From the NCBI GenBank assembly GCA_020048895.1, contig JAIFLV010000042.1, forward strand, positions 1 to 59,258: a stretch of 59,258 bases of DNA, read 5' to 3'. The notes beneath the pieces were generated by a model. The model was not told the origin of the DNA and searched no databases. It was given only the letters and a program-made list of their open reading frames with translations. Source of the stretch: Rhodoferax sp. Lineage in GTDB: Bacteria > Pseudomonadota > Gammaproteobacteria > Burkholderiales > Burkholderiaceae_C. The translations under genes and the position numbers were made by a program. Of this stretch, positions 17,992 through 26,676 are shown piece after piece; position 1 is the stretch's first letter, and the number at the start of each line of letters is the position of its first letter.

Positions 17992-19532
17992 GACTTGAGC
18001 ACCTCCTGTTGCAGACGCTCGCGCAGTGCGGTCTTGAGCACTTTGCCATAGTTGTTCTTGGGAAGTTCGTCCACGAATACATAGCGCTTGGGTCGCTTGA
18101 AGCGTGCGATCTGGTGCAGGCAATGCGCATCCAGATCGGCAGCGGTAACAGACAATTTCGGATTGGCAACGATGAAGGCCACCACCACTTCGCCCCACTC
18201 GGCATCAAAAGCGCCCACCACCGCAACCTCAACGACACCGGGTGCAGTCAACAAAGCTTCCTCCACTTCACGCGGGTAGATATTGGAGCCACCGCTGATG
18301 ATGAGGTCTTTGCTACGGTCCTTGAGGGTCAGAAAGCCGTCGGCATCGAGGCACCCGACATCGCCTGTGTAGAGCCAGCCATCGCGTAGCGCGGCAGCGC
18401 TGGCTTCCACATTGCCCCAGTAGCCCGCCATGACACTGTCGCCACGCACCAGCACTTCACCTATCTCGCCCAGGGGCAGTTCCTCACCCGTGGCGCTGGC
18501 AATGCGAATCTGCACCGGCGTCTGCGCCACACCCACAGAGGCAATGCGCTCCAGATAGCGCGGGTGGGCCGTGTCGGAGAGGTGCGCGCGCGATAGCGCT
18601 GTGCCCACCATGGGTGTCTCGCCTTGGCCGTAAATCTGCACAAAGCGCGGACCCATCACCCGCAGGGCGCGCTCGATATCGGTCACGTACATCGGTGCTC
18701 CGCCATACACGATGGTCTTGAACGAAGCGGCGCACTGGTCGGCCGATATCCCGGATGCTTGCGCATAGTCCACCAGGCGTTTGACAATGGTGGGGGCGGC
18801 AAAGGTCGACAGCGGCCCCAGGGTGCGGCCGAGTTCAAACAGCTCCGCGGGCTCGACGCCACCCGAGGCGGGTACCACGTGCCTCGCACCGGCCATCAGG
18901 TGCGGGATGGCGTAGATGCCTGCACCGTGCGACATCGGCGCGGCGTACACCATGGCATCGTGAGCAGCAATCGGGTCGACATCGACCGCGTAGGTCAAGC
19001 CCATGGTCATGAGGTTGCGGTGGGTGAGCATTACGCCCTTGGGGCGACCGGTGGTGCCACTGGTGTAAAACAGCCACGCCACGTCGCCGAGCTCACGCTG
19101 CGCGGGCGGCACCGCAAATGCATCAGGCACCGGAGCAAAGAGGGCATCCGCTGCGGCACTCTCGATGTCGATCTGCTGCTCCAGCCCGGCCAAAGGTTCG
19201 CTGGCCACATCCGCAGTAACAAAACCCCAACGCGCGCCGGAGTTGGCCACGATCCACTCGGCCTCGCGCGTATGCAGCTTGGCGTTCACCGGTACCACCA
19301 CCAGCCCGGCCCACCAAGCCGCCCACATCACCTCCAGGTAACGCGGGTGGTTGCGCATGAACAGCAGAATGCGGTCACCCTGCATCAGGCCAGCATCGCG
19401 CAATCGCTGCGCCAGACCGGCGCTGCGGGCTGCCCATTGCCCGGCGGTGGCGTGCAGCATGGTTCCGTTGAAGATGGCAGGGCGCTGTGGGTTCAAGCGC
19501 GCCTGGCGTACAAGCAAATGGGCAAGGCTCAT
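17988..19532 (-). CDS. AMP-dependent acyl-CoA synthetase/ligase
   Basis: This 514-residue class I adenylate-forming enzyme activates a carboxylic acid to its CoA thioester through an acyl-AMP. Visible motifs are the P-loop YTSGTTGRPKG, the A5 region YGQGETP, GWLYTGDVG (A7), KDRSKDLIISGGSNIYP (A8) and the catalytic-lysine motif PKNNYGKVLKT (A10). The substrate cannot be read from sequence; the layout is of the medium/long-chain or aromatic acid ligases. It starts divergently 75 bp from aroD and is followed by the coupled AlkD-like gene. Confidence 0.88.
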   Translation of the reverse strand: MSLAHLLVRQARLNPQRPAIFNGTMLHATAGQWAARSAGLAQRLRDAGLMQGDRILLFMRNHPRYLEVMWAAWWAGLVVVPVNAKLHTREAEWIVANSGARWGFVTADVASEPLAGLEQQIDIESAAADALFAPVPDAFAVPPAQRELGDVAWLFYTSGTTGRPKGVMLTHRNLMTMGLTYAVDVDPIAAHDAMVYAAPMSHGAGIYAIPHLMAGARHVVPASGGVEPAELFELGRTLGPLSTFAAPTIVKRLVDYAQASGISADQCAASFKTIVYGGAPMYVTDIERALRVMGPRFVQIYGQGETPMVGTALSRAHLSDTAHPRYLERIASVGVAQTPVQIRIASATGEELPLGEIGEVLVRGDSVMAGYWGNVEASAAALRDGWLYTGDVGCLDADGFLTLKDRSKDLIISGGSNIYPREVEEALLTAPGVVEVAVVGAFDAEWGEVVVAFIVANPKLSVTAADLDAHCLHQIARFKRPKRYVFVDELPKNNYGKVLKTALRERLQQEVLKS

Positions 19533-19607
19533 GGGTGCGGCTCCGTGGAATCAGCCATTGTGCCGTGCCTGCTAAATTCGGAACCAATGACTTTCGGAGA
19601 AACTACC

Positions 19608-20393
19608 ATGCACGCAGGCAAACCCATCGTACTTCCCGGCCAGACTGCCGCCACTGCGAAGCTGCCCATCGTCTGCACCCCATTGGTGGGGTGCACACGT
19701 GACGCGGTGCTGGCCGAGGTACGCCAGGTGACGCCGAAGAAACCGGACCTGCTGGAGTGGCGAGTCGATTTCTTTGACGGCATTGGCAACCATGCTGACG
19801 TGGTTGCTCTGGCAACCGACATCCGCAACGCTGCAGGCGGCATACCGGTACTATTCACGCGCCGCTCGAGCCGTGAAGGCGGCGAGAAGATTGCGCTCGA
19901 CGAAGCAGCTGTGCTGGCCATGTACGCCGCCGTGATGGAAAGCCGCACCATCGAACTGATCGACTACGAGATGGTCAACGACGCCGCCCATATTGCGCAG
20001 GTTCGGGCTATATCGAAAGCCAATGGCATCCAACTGGTGTTGTCGTTCCACAATTTTCAAGCTACACCCTCCTGCCAGGAGCTGTGTGACAAATTTGAAT
20101 TGGCACAAAACCTGGGCGGCGACATTGCCAAGGTGGCGGTGATGCCGCAGCGACTGGAAGATGTGCTGACAGTGCTGTCGGCCACGCTTGCATCCAGCCA
20201 GAAGCTGGACATTCCCCTTATCAGCATGTCGATGGGCGCTTATGGTTCGCTTACCCGCCTGTTTGGCTGGACCTGTGGCTCAGCCATGAGTTTCGCGGTG
20301 GGTGCGGCATCCTCAGCACCCGGCCAGGTACCCATCGAAGACCTTCACGCCGTGCTCGAGATTCTGAACAAGTCTCTGGCACCCAAGAAGTAG
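19608..20393 (+). CDS. aroD: Type I 3-dehydroquinate dehydratase
   Basis: This 261-residue class I dehydroquinase makes 3-dehydroshikimate by Schiff-base chemistry. The family landmarks are CTPLVGCTRDAVLAE, DLLEWRVDFF, PVLFTRRSSREGG, ELIDYE, the catalytic His in LSFHNF, the Schiff-base Lys in IAKVAVMP, and SMSMGAYGSLTRL. The ATG at 19608 has GGAGA upstream; the frame extends far upstream without any sign of coding. Many Burkholderiales use the unrelated type II enzyme for aromatic synthesis, so this copy may serve shikimate or quinate use; that is inference. Confidence 0.92.
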   Translation: MHAGKPIVLPGQTAATAKLPIVCTPLVGCTRDAVLAEVRQVTPKKPDLLEWRVDFFDGIGNHADVVALATDIRNAAGGIPVLFTRRSSREGGEKIALDEAAVLAMYAAVMESRTIELIDYEMVNDAAHIAQVRAISKANGIQLVLSFHNFQATPSCQELCDKFELAQNLGGDIAKVAVMPQRLEDVLTVLSATLASSQKLDIPLISMSMGAYGSLTRLFGWTCGSAMSFAVGAASSAPGQVPIEDLHAVLEILNKSLAPKK

Positions 20394-20536
20394 GCTTGCG
20401 CCGTGTCGAACCTGTAGCCTGGTCAGGCGCTCTTGGTGCGCAGGTCGTCAGCAAAGGTGTGATTGACACGCGGTACAGCGCTCCATCGGCACGGACCCGC
20501 AACACATGCCAAAATGGCTGAATAGCCACGTTACGC

Positions 20537-21112
20537 ATGATGTTGTCTCTCTGGAAGGTCGCTGCAGTTCTCGGTTTTTCGGTCTCCGCATTCGCGGGTC
20601 CGTTGCGTGTCACGACCGTAGTCGGCCCCGGTCAATCCACCCACGGGGGAAGTGATCGGTGTGTAAAACCCGCCGCTGACTATCACCGGGTGAACGCAAG
20701 CGTCCTGCTCGCGATTCTAAGAATTGAGTCCGGCTTGAGCGCATCATTCGGCGTGCCCAATGACAATGGCAGCGTGGATCATGGTATCGCTGGTATCAAC
20801 TCCGTGAACCTACCGGAATTGGCCCGGTATGGAATCGACGAAGAAATGCTCAAGGACGATTGCGTTTCCACGTATGTGGCTGCGTGGTACCTGCGTCGAA
20901 AAATCGAGAAGCACGGACAGACGTGGGCTGGCGTTGCCTCTTACCATAGCGCAACGCCTTACTACAACGCACGCTACCAATTGCTGGTTTACAACGAGAT
21001 GGTTCGTATGGGTGCCATCAAGGGCGACCTCAAGCCCGTGCCACCCGTCAAGCCTGCCCCCGCACTGCTGATGGCCTACGATGACATTGTCCAAAAGGGT
21101 GGTAAGTTCTAG
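20537..21112 (+). CDS. Lytic transglycosylase, SLT/VirB1-like
   Basis: This 191-residue secreted enzyme cleaves peptidoglycan glycan strands. A signal peptide (LWKVAAVLGFSVSAFAG) is followed by the SLT fold: the catalytic Glu lies in LLAILRIESG, then DHGIAGINSVNLPELARYG and the conserved AGVASYHSATPYYNARYQ. The size and single domain are like VirB1/IpgF-type enzymes that open the wall for envelope machines. No such machine is adjacent, although an orphan GspE-type ATPase lies 8 kb away. Confidence 0.85.
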   Translation: MMLSLWKVAAVLGFSVSAFAGPLRVTTVVGPGQSTHGGSDRCVKPAADYHRVNASVLLAILRIESGLSASFGVPNDNGSVDHGIAGINSVNLPELARYGIDEEMLKDDCVSTYVAAWYLRRKIEKHGQTWAGVASYHSATPYYNARYQLLVYNEMVRMGAIKGDLKPVPPVKPAPALLMAYDDIVQKGGKF

Positions 21113-21172
21113 CACGTTAAGCTTGTAATACCAGTACGGTACCCAGGCACGAACGCCAAACTACAATCGACC

Positions 21173-21430
21173 ATGTCCAAACCTGCTACTAAAACCCGAA
21201 TCCTTGGCGACGGATTGCGTTATCAATCCAAGGTAAAGGGCTCACCCTTTAGCGAAGTCGTATCTTTTGGCACATCGACGATGTCATGTTTCCTGTGTGG
21301 GAAACACAGACCCAGAACAAGCATGACTACCAAGAAAATTCTTGGAAAGTCGCAAGCGGTTTGTTCACCATCGTGCAAAGCGGCCAAGGAAGCTGATGCC
21401 CAGAATGCATCGGCGGCGGATGCTGCGTAG
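21173..21430 (+). CDS. Small Cys4 zinc-binding-like protein
   Basis: This 85-residue protein of unknown function carries CFLCGKH (Cys39, Cys42, His45) and CSPSCK (Cys64, Cys68). The spacing C-x2-C-x2-H-x18-C-S-x2-C-K is exactly that of another small protein in this window at 48447-48698. It is most likely a zinc ribbon or treble-clef mini-domain. It lies between the lytic transglycosylase and a Gfo/Idh oxidoreductase gene without overlap to either. Confidence 0.65.
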   Translation: MSKPATKTRILGDGLRYQSKVKGSPFSEVVSFGTSTMSCFLCGKHRPRTSMTTKKILGKSQAVCSPSCKAAKEADAQNASAADAA

Positions 21431-21481
21431 TTTGCAAGTGTGCCTCAGCATCGATTGAGTGCTGCAACAAGAAGGGGCCGC

Positions 21482-22453
21482 ATGGCACAGAAGATTCGTT
21501 GGGGCATCCTGGGTTGCGCACGCATTGCGCGTCTGCAGGTTATTCCAGCCATGCAGCGCTGCACACACGCCACGCTACAGGCGGTCGCATCGCGTGACCA
21601 GAGCAAACTTGCCGAATTCCGGGGACTGTTCGGCGAGTTCACGGCGTACTCTTCATACGAGTCCCTCATCGACGACCCTCTGGTAAATGCCATCTATCTG
21701 CCACTGCCCAACTCCATGCATTGCGAATGGGCGATCAAGGCCATGCGCAAGGGCAAACATGTGCTGTGCGAGAAACCGCTGGCCCTCAACGCACGTGAGG
21801 CGCAAGAAATGGCCAACGTTGCTCGGGAATGTGGTGTCCTGTTGATGGAAGCCTTCATGTACCGCTACACCGATCGGACAAAAAAAGTTCGCGCCGTGCT
21901 GGACAGGGGAGCGCTGGGAGAGATTCGCAGCATCAACTCGACATTCCGGTTTTTTCTGGATCGTGAGAACACCATCAAAGAAAACGCAGCGCTTGGAGGA
22001 GGCGCACTCTACGACGTCGGCTGCTACCCCCTCAATTTGATCGGAATGGTCACCGAGGACGAGCCTGTGTCGATCGCCGTCGAGTGCGAGATGGCAAAAG
22101 GCGTTGACGTCAATCTTTCTGCCGTCATGCGTTACCCCGGTGGATTGCTGGCTTCACTGCATTGCGGATTTAACGCCTTCGGACGTATGCACAGCGAGAT
22201 TGTCGGCACCAATGGTCTGCTACTGGTCCCCGACACTTTTCTGGACGACGCAGGACAACTCCAAGTGGTAACGCGCAATGGCAGTGAGTTCATCGAGGTC
22301 GCCGCATCGGACCGGTACGCAGCGGAGATCAACGATTTTTCAGAGGCCATCCTGGGACACCATGCACCGGCGCTTGGCCTGGAAGAGTCGCTGCGCAACA
22401 TGCGGACTCTGGAGCGCCTCCTGGGCTGCAGGGACCAGATAAGGTTGAAGTGA
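21482..22453 (+). CDS. Gfo/Idh/MocA family NAD(P)-dependent oxidoreductase
   Basis: This 323-residue dehydrogenase probably acts on a sugar or cyclitol. The Rossmann motif is WGILGCARIA at the N-terminus, followed by IDDPLVNAIYLPLPNSMH, the family signature GKHVLCEKPLALN, and the substrate-side GGGALYDVGCYPLNLI. The ATG at 21482 has AAGGGG upstream. The substrate cannot be named; no sugar operon surrounds it. Confidence 0.87.
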   Translation: MAQKIRWGILGCARIARLQVIPAMQRCTHATLQAVASRDQSKLAEFRGLFGEFTAYSSYESLIDDPLVNAIYLPLPNSMHCEWAIKAMRKGKHVLCEKPLALNAREAQEMANVARECGVLLMEAFMYRYTDRTKKVRAVLDRGALGEIRSINSTFRFFLDRENTIKENAALGGGALYDVGCYPLNLIGMVTEDEPVSIAVECEMAKGVDVNLSAVMRYPGGLLASLHCGFNAFGRMHSEIVGTNGLLLVPDTFLDDAGQLQVVTRNGSEFIEVAASDRYAAEINDFSEAILGHHAPALGLEESLRNMRTLERLLGCRDQIRLK

Positions 22454-22516
22454 CTTAAGCCGAAGTTTCGTGCACCCGGGTAAACTGAACTCGGCTCCTG
22501 TAATCCGGGAATCGCA

Positions 22517-22990
22517 CTACCCGCCATCAAAAACCGGTTCACAGCGCACTGCCGTCGTCACCGAATTTGCGATAAAGCACTCCTCGTGCGCCTGATGGTG
22601 GAGTTCTTCGATTTGCGCCTTTGTGGGCACATTAACCCCAGAGCAGGTAACGTGCGGGTGCAAGGTGACCAACGTCATCGCCAGTTTCCCCCGGGCATTC
22701 TTTTCCATGACTCCGACCGCATTGTCGGTATAGGAATCAACGCAAAACTTTCGTTTGGCAGCAATGGAGAGAAACCACAGCATGTGGCAACTCGAGAGTG
22801 AAGCCACAAAAGCCTCCTCCGGGTCGACCGCTGACGCATCGGAGTAGGGCACCGGGACAATATGCGGGGAGCTCGAGCCCGCTACCTCAGCTCCACCATC
22901 AAAGCGAAGGAGATGCCTGCGGCTGTAACGATTGCTCAGGAAGTCCTGGCCGTCGCGGCTCCAGGAGATTTCAGCGCTGTACTGAGACAT
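22517..22990 (-). CDS. OsmC/Ohr family peroxidase-like protein
   Basis: This 157-residue protein has the two redox cysteines of the OsmC superfamily, in SLSSCHMLWFLS and HEECFIANSV, which reduce organic hydroperoxides with lipoylated or thiol partners. The N-terminal half carries the expected HLLRFDGG...PYSDASAVDPEEAFVAS. It stands alone between the oxidoreductase (convergent) and a GNAT gene (divergent). Confidence 0.87.
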   Translation of the reverse strand: MSQYSAEISWSRDGQDFLSNRYSRRHLLRFDGGAEVAGSSSPHIVPVPYSDASAVDPEEAFVASLSSCHMLWFLSIAAKRKFCVDSYTDNAVGVMEKNARGKLAMTLVTLHPHVTCSGVNVPTKAQIEELHHQAHEECFIANSVTTAVRCEPVFDGG

Positions 22991-23137
22991 GGTTCGTTCC
23001 TAACGTTGAAGGGCGATTGTCTCTAAATTTGAACTGCCAACCGAAACAGCGAAGTCATGCGGTAGATTAAGCCAATTTCATGCAGCAAATACCCACCCCT
23101 TGCTGCCGTGTGGAGAAACTTCTCATCAGGAGACCCG

Positions 23138-23533
23138 ATGATCATTCGCCCCATTCTTTCAGAAGAAATTGAGCAGGCAAGGCTACTGCTGGCCACCAAC
23201 GGCTGGGGTACCCGGGTCGCTGACCCGGAAGCCTTCAGACACCTCCTGGAGAAATCCCAAATTACATTGGCCGCTGTTGAAGGTGATGAAGTTGTCGGAT
23301 TTCTTCGGGCATTGACGGATGGCCTGTTCAACGGCTACATCTCCATGGTCGTGGTTGCTGAGACACACCGAGGAAAGGGCATCGGTACCGCACTTGTGCA
23401 AGCAGCCATGGGTGAGAATGACAAGATGACCTGGGTACTTCGGGCAGGTCGAACCGGCGTTGCTGTGTTCTACGAAAAACTCGGATTTCAGCGATCCGAA
23501 GTGGCCATGGAGCGTGCGGGAAGCAGGGCGTGA
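23138..23533 (+). CDS. GNAT family N-acetyltransferase
   Basis: This 131-residue single-domain GNAT enzyme shows the acetyl-CoA binding motif A in [20 protein letters not shown] and the motif B region [16 protein letters not shown] chose the ATG at 23138 because AGGAGA precedes it at 6 bp; an in-frame ATG at 23108 lacks one. The substrate is unknown. Confidence 0.85.
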   Translation: MIIRPILSEEIEQARLLLATNGWGTRVADPEAFRHLLEKSQITLAAVEGDEVVGFLRALTDGLFNGYISMVVVAETHRGKGIGTALVQAAMGENDKMTWVLRAGRTGVAVFYEKLGFQRSEVAMERAGSRA

Positions 23534-23600
23534 TGCAGTTTTCTGGCCGCAACACCGCCGCATTCCGCTGCGGAGAGTCTCGCCAGTGCCACTCATCACC

Positions 23601-23618
23601 TTGTCACATTACTGACAT
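23601..23618 (+). promoter_or_regulatory. Pho box upstream of the STAS/partner-switch operon
   Basis: TTGTCACATTACTGACAT contains two 7-bp PhoB half-sites (6/7 each) 4 bp apart. TAGAAT at 23629-23634 lies 10 bp downstream, the spacing known for PhoB-dependent -10 elements. The STAS start codon is 69 bp further. Confidence 0.6.
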
Positions 23619-23687
23619 GTGATCTGCATAGAATGATTTGTGAAGCACAGCAGCAATTGGCAATCTGTGTATTGAACGGACCACACG

Positions 23688-24032
23688 ATGAAAGTTGAAT
23701 CTACAGAAGTTTCCCCGGGACTGATTCATGTCACTCTTGAAGGGCGACTGGACATCGATGGGTCGCGGGCTATTGATGATCGGTTTGGTTTCATCACTAC
23801 AACGCGAAAGGCCAACATCATTGTGGACCTGTCCGGGGTGACATTCTTGGCATCGATTGGTATCCGCACTTTGATGTCTGCCGCCAGAGGACAACAGGGA
23901 CGTGGCGGGAAACTGGTTCTGGCTGTGGCACAGCCCATTGTGCAGAAGGTGCTGGTCATGGCTGGCATTGACCAACTCATTCCTCTGTATGACTCCGTCG
24001 AAGCTGCCACTGCAGCTTTTGCAGGAGTCTGA
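23688..24032 (+). CDS. STAS-domain anti-sigma-factor antagonist
   Basis: This 114-residue protein is one whole STAS domain of the SpoIIAA/RsbV type. The phosphorylatable serine is Ser56 in GVTFLASIGIRTLM, after VDLSG. In known systems the unphosphorylated form binds and sequesters a serine kinase. The next gene starts 3 bp after its stop and encodes both a matching HATPase kinase domain and a PP2C phosphatase domain, so these two proteins form a complete partner-switch pair. A Pho box lies upstream. Confidence 0.9.
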   Translation: MKVESTEVSPGLIHVTLEGRLDIDGSRAIDDRFGFITTTRKANIIVDLSGVTFLASIGIRTLMSAARGQQGRGGKLVLAVAQPIVQKVLVMAGIDQLIPLYDSVEAATAAFAGV

Positions 24033-24035
24033 GTT

Positions 24036-25757
24036 TTGGAGGCGGAACACCGCCATAGGCTGACACTTGATAGTAGCCCTGCGGCTGCGGGGGAAGCGAG
24101 TGTCTGGATACGTACGCTTGCAGAGCAACATGGTGTTCGTCAGGATTGGATCGATGGCCTTGACCTGTGCGTAGTCGAGCTTGCGTCCAACGTTGTTGAC
24201 TATGGCTACGCTGGCGGCAGTGGTGAGATCTTTCTGGAATTCAGGTGTAGCAGTGTTCGTGTCGAATTCTGCATTGAGGACATGGGACCACCGTTCAATC
24301 CTTTGCAACAACAACCTCCAGCACAACGGACAACGCTGGAAGATGGTCCGAATGGAGGTTTTGGGATTCATCTGGTGCGGCAGTTTGCTGATGCGTGTGA
24401 ATACCAGCGCTTGGGTGACAGAAACAAGCTCACCGTTCGCTTTGGTGCTCCCTTAACCCACTCGCGTCAGGCTGAACGACGTCAAACGCGCGCGCAGGAT
24501 TTTCCGCTGCAGCGATCTGACAGTATGGAGGTGGCCGCAGACCAGCGCGAGCAAGAGGACCGGCGCACTTTGGGGTTTATTTCCCGAACCGAACTGTTTC
24601 AAAACGTTGCATACCACGAGCTTGAGCGCATCGTGGCAAGCTGCAAGGTGGTGCATTGCAATGCCGGTGAGCTGATCCTGGCGGCAGGTCAGCACAGTCA
24701 GCGCGTTTGGTTGGTCATCGAGGGCTCACTCAGAGTTCATTTTGATGGTCCGCATTCGGATGACTTCCTGGACATTCCGCGCGGTGAGTGCGTTGGCGAA
24801 GTTTCCGCTGCCGACGGAAAGCTTTCTACTGCGTGGGTTGTTGCCGCCAGCCCGTGCACTCTGCTCGAAATCGATGAACAGACTTTCGTCGAGCAGTTGC
24901 TGATCATTCCAAACGTTGGGCGCAATCTGATCAAGGTTCTTGCCGAACGCATGCGTCGAAGCAACCAGCGCATCAGCGAACGCGTGCGCCTTGAAACCGA
25001 ATTGAAGGCGCTGCAACGGGAACTCGATTTTGCGCACCGCATTCAGACCAGCATGCTTCCTCCCAACCCTCTTCTTGGGGACGAACCACGATTGGATTGC
25101 TACGGCCTCATGCGTGCAGCCCGGCAAGTGGGAGGTGACTTCTACGATGTGATTCCGCTGGATACACATCGATACCTTGTGGCAATCGGAGACGTCTGCA
25201 ACAAAGGCATGCCTGCTGCCCTGTTCATGGCACAGACGCTGGCGATGTTGCGCAGCATGGCCATTCAGGAAAAACGCATCGAGCAAGTTCAATTGGCTGA
25301 CATCGTGTCCCGAGGAAACGACCAGCTGTGCAAGATGAACTCCGAGCACCTGTTCGTGTCGATTTTTCTTGCGATCGTTGATCTCGAAGCAGACCAGATC
25401 CGCTATGTCAATGCCGGGCATAACCCGCCTATGGTGAGGCTCCCTGCAGAGCCACTTGGTTTGATTGAGTCGCCTCGCAATCCCGTTGCTGGAATGGTTC
25501 CAGGCATTTTGTACCGGTCCGGCGTACAGGCATTTCCAAAAGGTAGCCTGCTTCTGATGTACACCGATGGGGTCACTGAAGCTGAGAATGCACGACTTGA
25601 CCAGTTCGGTGAAGCTGCATTGATCGATTGTTTTGCGCAGAGCCATGGTTCGGCGAATGCAATGGTATCGTCCATTGTGGAACGCGTGGACGCGTTCGCC
25701 CAGTCCCACCCGCAGGCGGATGACATCACGCTGCTTGTGCTGCGTCGATTGCATTGA
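24036..25757 (+). CDS. HATPase (RsbW-like) + cNMP-like + PP2C/SpoIIE fusion regulator
   Basis: This 573-residue protein joins three modules. Residues about 15-145 are an RsbW-type kinase (N-box ELASNVVDYGY, Glu49/Asn52; EDMGPPF; GGFGIHLVRQF). Residues about 190-315 are a CRP-like sensor beta-roll. After a coiled-coil-like helix, residues about 350-570 are a SpoIIE/RsbU phosphatase (GGDFYDV, IGDVCNKGMPAALFMA, NAGHNPP, YTDGVTEAEN, ADDITLLVLR). The sensor keeps GE (GECVGEVS) but shows LSTAWVVA where cAMP binders have the phosphate-binding Arg, so its ligand is probably not cAMP. Translation starts at TTG (24036) with AGGAG 8 bp upstream. Its 3' end overlaps the convergent acyltransferase gene by 32 bp. 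Confidence 0.9.
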   Translation: MEAEHRHRLTLDSSPAAAGEASVWIRTLAEQHGVRQDWIDGLDLCVVELASNVVDYGYAGGSGEIFLEFRCSSVRVEFCIEDMGPPFNPLQQQPPAQRTTLEDGPNGGFGIHLVRQFADACEYQRLGDRNKLTVRFGAPLTHSRQAERRQTRAQDFPLQRSDSMEVAADQREQEDRRTLGFISRTELFQNVAYHELERIVASCKVVHCNAGELILAAGQHSQRVWLVIEGSLRVHFDGPHSDDFLDIPRGECVGEVSAADGKLSTAWVVAASPCTLLEIDEQTFVEQLLIIPNVGRNLIKVLAERMRRSNQRISERVRLETELKALQRELDFAHRIQTSMLPPNPLLGDEPRLDCYGLMRAARQVGGDFYDVIPLDTHRYLVAIGDVCNKGMPAALFMAQTLAMLRSMAIQEKRIEQVQLADIVSRGNDQLCKMNSEHLFVSIFLAIVDLEADQIRYVNAGHNPPMVRLPAEPLGLIESPRNPVAGMVPGILYRSGVQAFPKGSLLLMYTDGVTEAENARLDQFGEAALIDCFAQSHGSANAMVSSIVERVDAFAQSHPQADDITLLVLRRLH

Positions 25758-26478
25758 CGGCCGTCTGCGCCGCTCGTGCAATTTTGCGGCGGGTGGATCC
25801 AATGCAATCGAGCTTCGGCAAATAGGTAACTGCGACGCTAAAGCGTGGCACGCAGAGTATCTGCCACAGCGAGGCGGCAAACGTCATATCGCCCGTGAAC
25901 GCAACTTCGGTGAGAGCTCGTCCCGCGACATCGAGGTAGCGAATATGCAGCGGCTGAACCATGCACTGCGCATCAATGGCGGTCTGAACCATGGCCGAAT
26001 GAAAGTGAACAGGCTCCGCTCCGTTGGTCGAGGTACCCTGCGGAAACACTGCTACACGCTCACCACCACGCAGACAGTTGGTGACCATTTGGTTGGCTCG
26101 CGAAGTATCGCGTCGGTATTCGCGCCGGATAAACAGGGTTCCTGAGCGACGTACCATCCAGCCAATCAGAGGCCAGGCAGCAACTTCAGACTTGGCAACA
26201 AAACGGGCGGGCGTAATGGCATTGATGACGAAGATGTCGAGCCAGGAAATGTGATTGGCGACTATGAGCTGCCCCGCGCTGTGCTCCAGACCGTGCTGGG
26301 CATGGACGCGCATGTGAACATTCAGGATGCTGAGCAACTGCCGGGACCAGCTCTGCATGATTCTCAGTTGCCTGGCTCCACCAAAAGCCGGGAAAACAAA
26401 ACCCAATGCCAGCCCGTATGCAATATGTAGCAACACTCGAATAGTTCGAATGGCAAGCGTCAGACGTTGGGTCTCCAT
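25726..26478 (-). CDS. PlsC/OlsA-type lysophospholipid acyltransferase
   Basis: This 250-residue membrane-associated acyltransferase has the HX4D catalytic motif in NHISWLD (His76, Asp81) and the acceptor motif VAVFPQGTST. An N-terminal hydrophobic helix anchors it. PlsC enzymes acylate lysophosphatidate; the OlsA branch acylates lyso-ornithine lipid. A Pho box with well-spaced -10 lies directly upstream, which would fit the OlsA-like role in phosphate-free lipid synthesis, but no olsB partner is in the window. The assignment to one branch is inference. Confidence 0.82.
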   Translation of the reverse strand: METQRLTLAIRTIRVLLHIAYGLALGFVFPAFGGARQLRIMQSWSRQLLSILNVHMRVHAQHGLEHSAGQLIVANHISWLDIFVINAITPARFVAKSEVAAWPLIGWMVRRSGTLFIRREYRRDTSRANQMVTNCLRGGERVAVFPQGTSTNGAEPVHFHSAMVQTAIDAQCMVQPLHIRYLDVAGRALTEVAFTGDMTFAASLWQILCVPRFSVAVTYLPKLDCIGSTRRKIARAAQTAVNAIDAAQAA

Positions 26479-26517
26479 GGCATAGGTCTCGGTTCAGCCC
26501 GACTTTATTGGCAACCT

Positions 26518-26535
26518 GTGTCATTAGCGTGACAG
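26518..26535 (-). promoter_or_regulatory. Pho box for the PlsC/OlsA-like gene
   Basis: The minus strand reads CTGTCACGCTAATGACAC: a 7/7 and a 5/7 half-site 4 bp apart. TAAAGT follows exactly 10 bp downstream as a -10 candidate, about 30 bp before the start codon. It lies back to back with a second Pho box pointing the other way. Confidence 0.6.
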
Positions 26536-26602
26536 GGCGCTGACCCAACGCCATGGAGTGTTCACAAATCGGACAGCAGACCTGCCACAAAACGCCGTTT
26601 CA

Positions 26603-26620
26603 CTGTCACGACTCTGTCAT
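26603..26620 (+). promoter_or_regulatory. Consensus Pho box for the CorA-like transporter gene
   Basis: CTGTCACGACTCTGTCAT has two perfect 7-bp PhoB half-sites separated by 4 bp. TAGACT at 26631-26636 lies exactly 10 bp downstream as the -10 element. This is the best Pho box in the window. Confidence 0.85.
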
Positions 26621-26676
26621 CTACTGAATCTAGACTGTTTGCAAGCCCATGGCAGACCCAAAACTCAAGATGCCCC

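Noticed and set aside
18624..19607. Long plus-strand frame extending aroD upstream to about 589 residues
   Set aside because: The extension is antisense to the acyl-CoA ligase, has low-complexity His/Gly-rich composition, and the real start at 19608 has its own ribosome binding site.
26518..26535. Palindrome-like CCTGTGTCA...TGACAGG as a separate repressor operator
   Set aside because: It is better explained as a minus-strand Pho box with correct -10 spacing for the acyltransferase gene.
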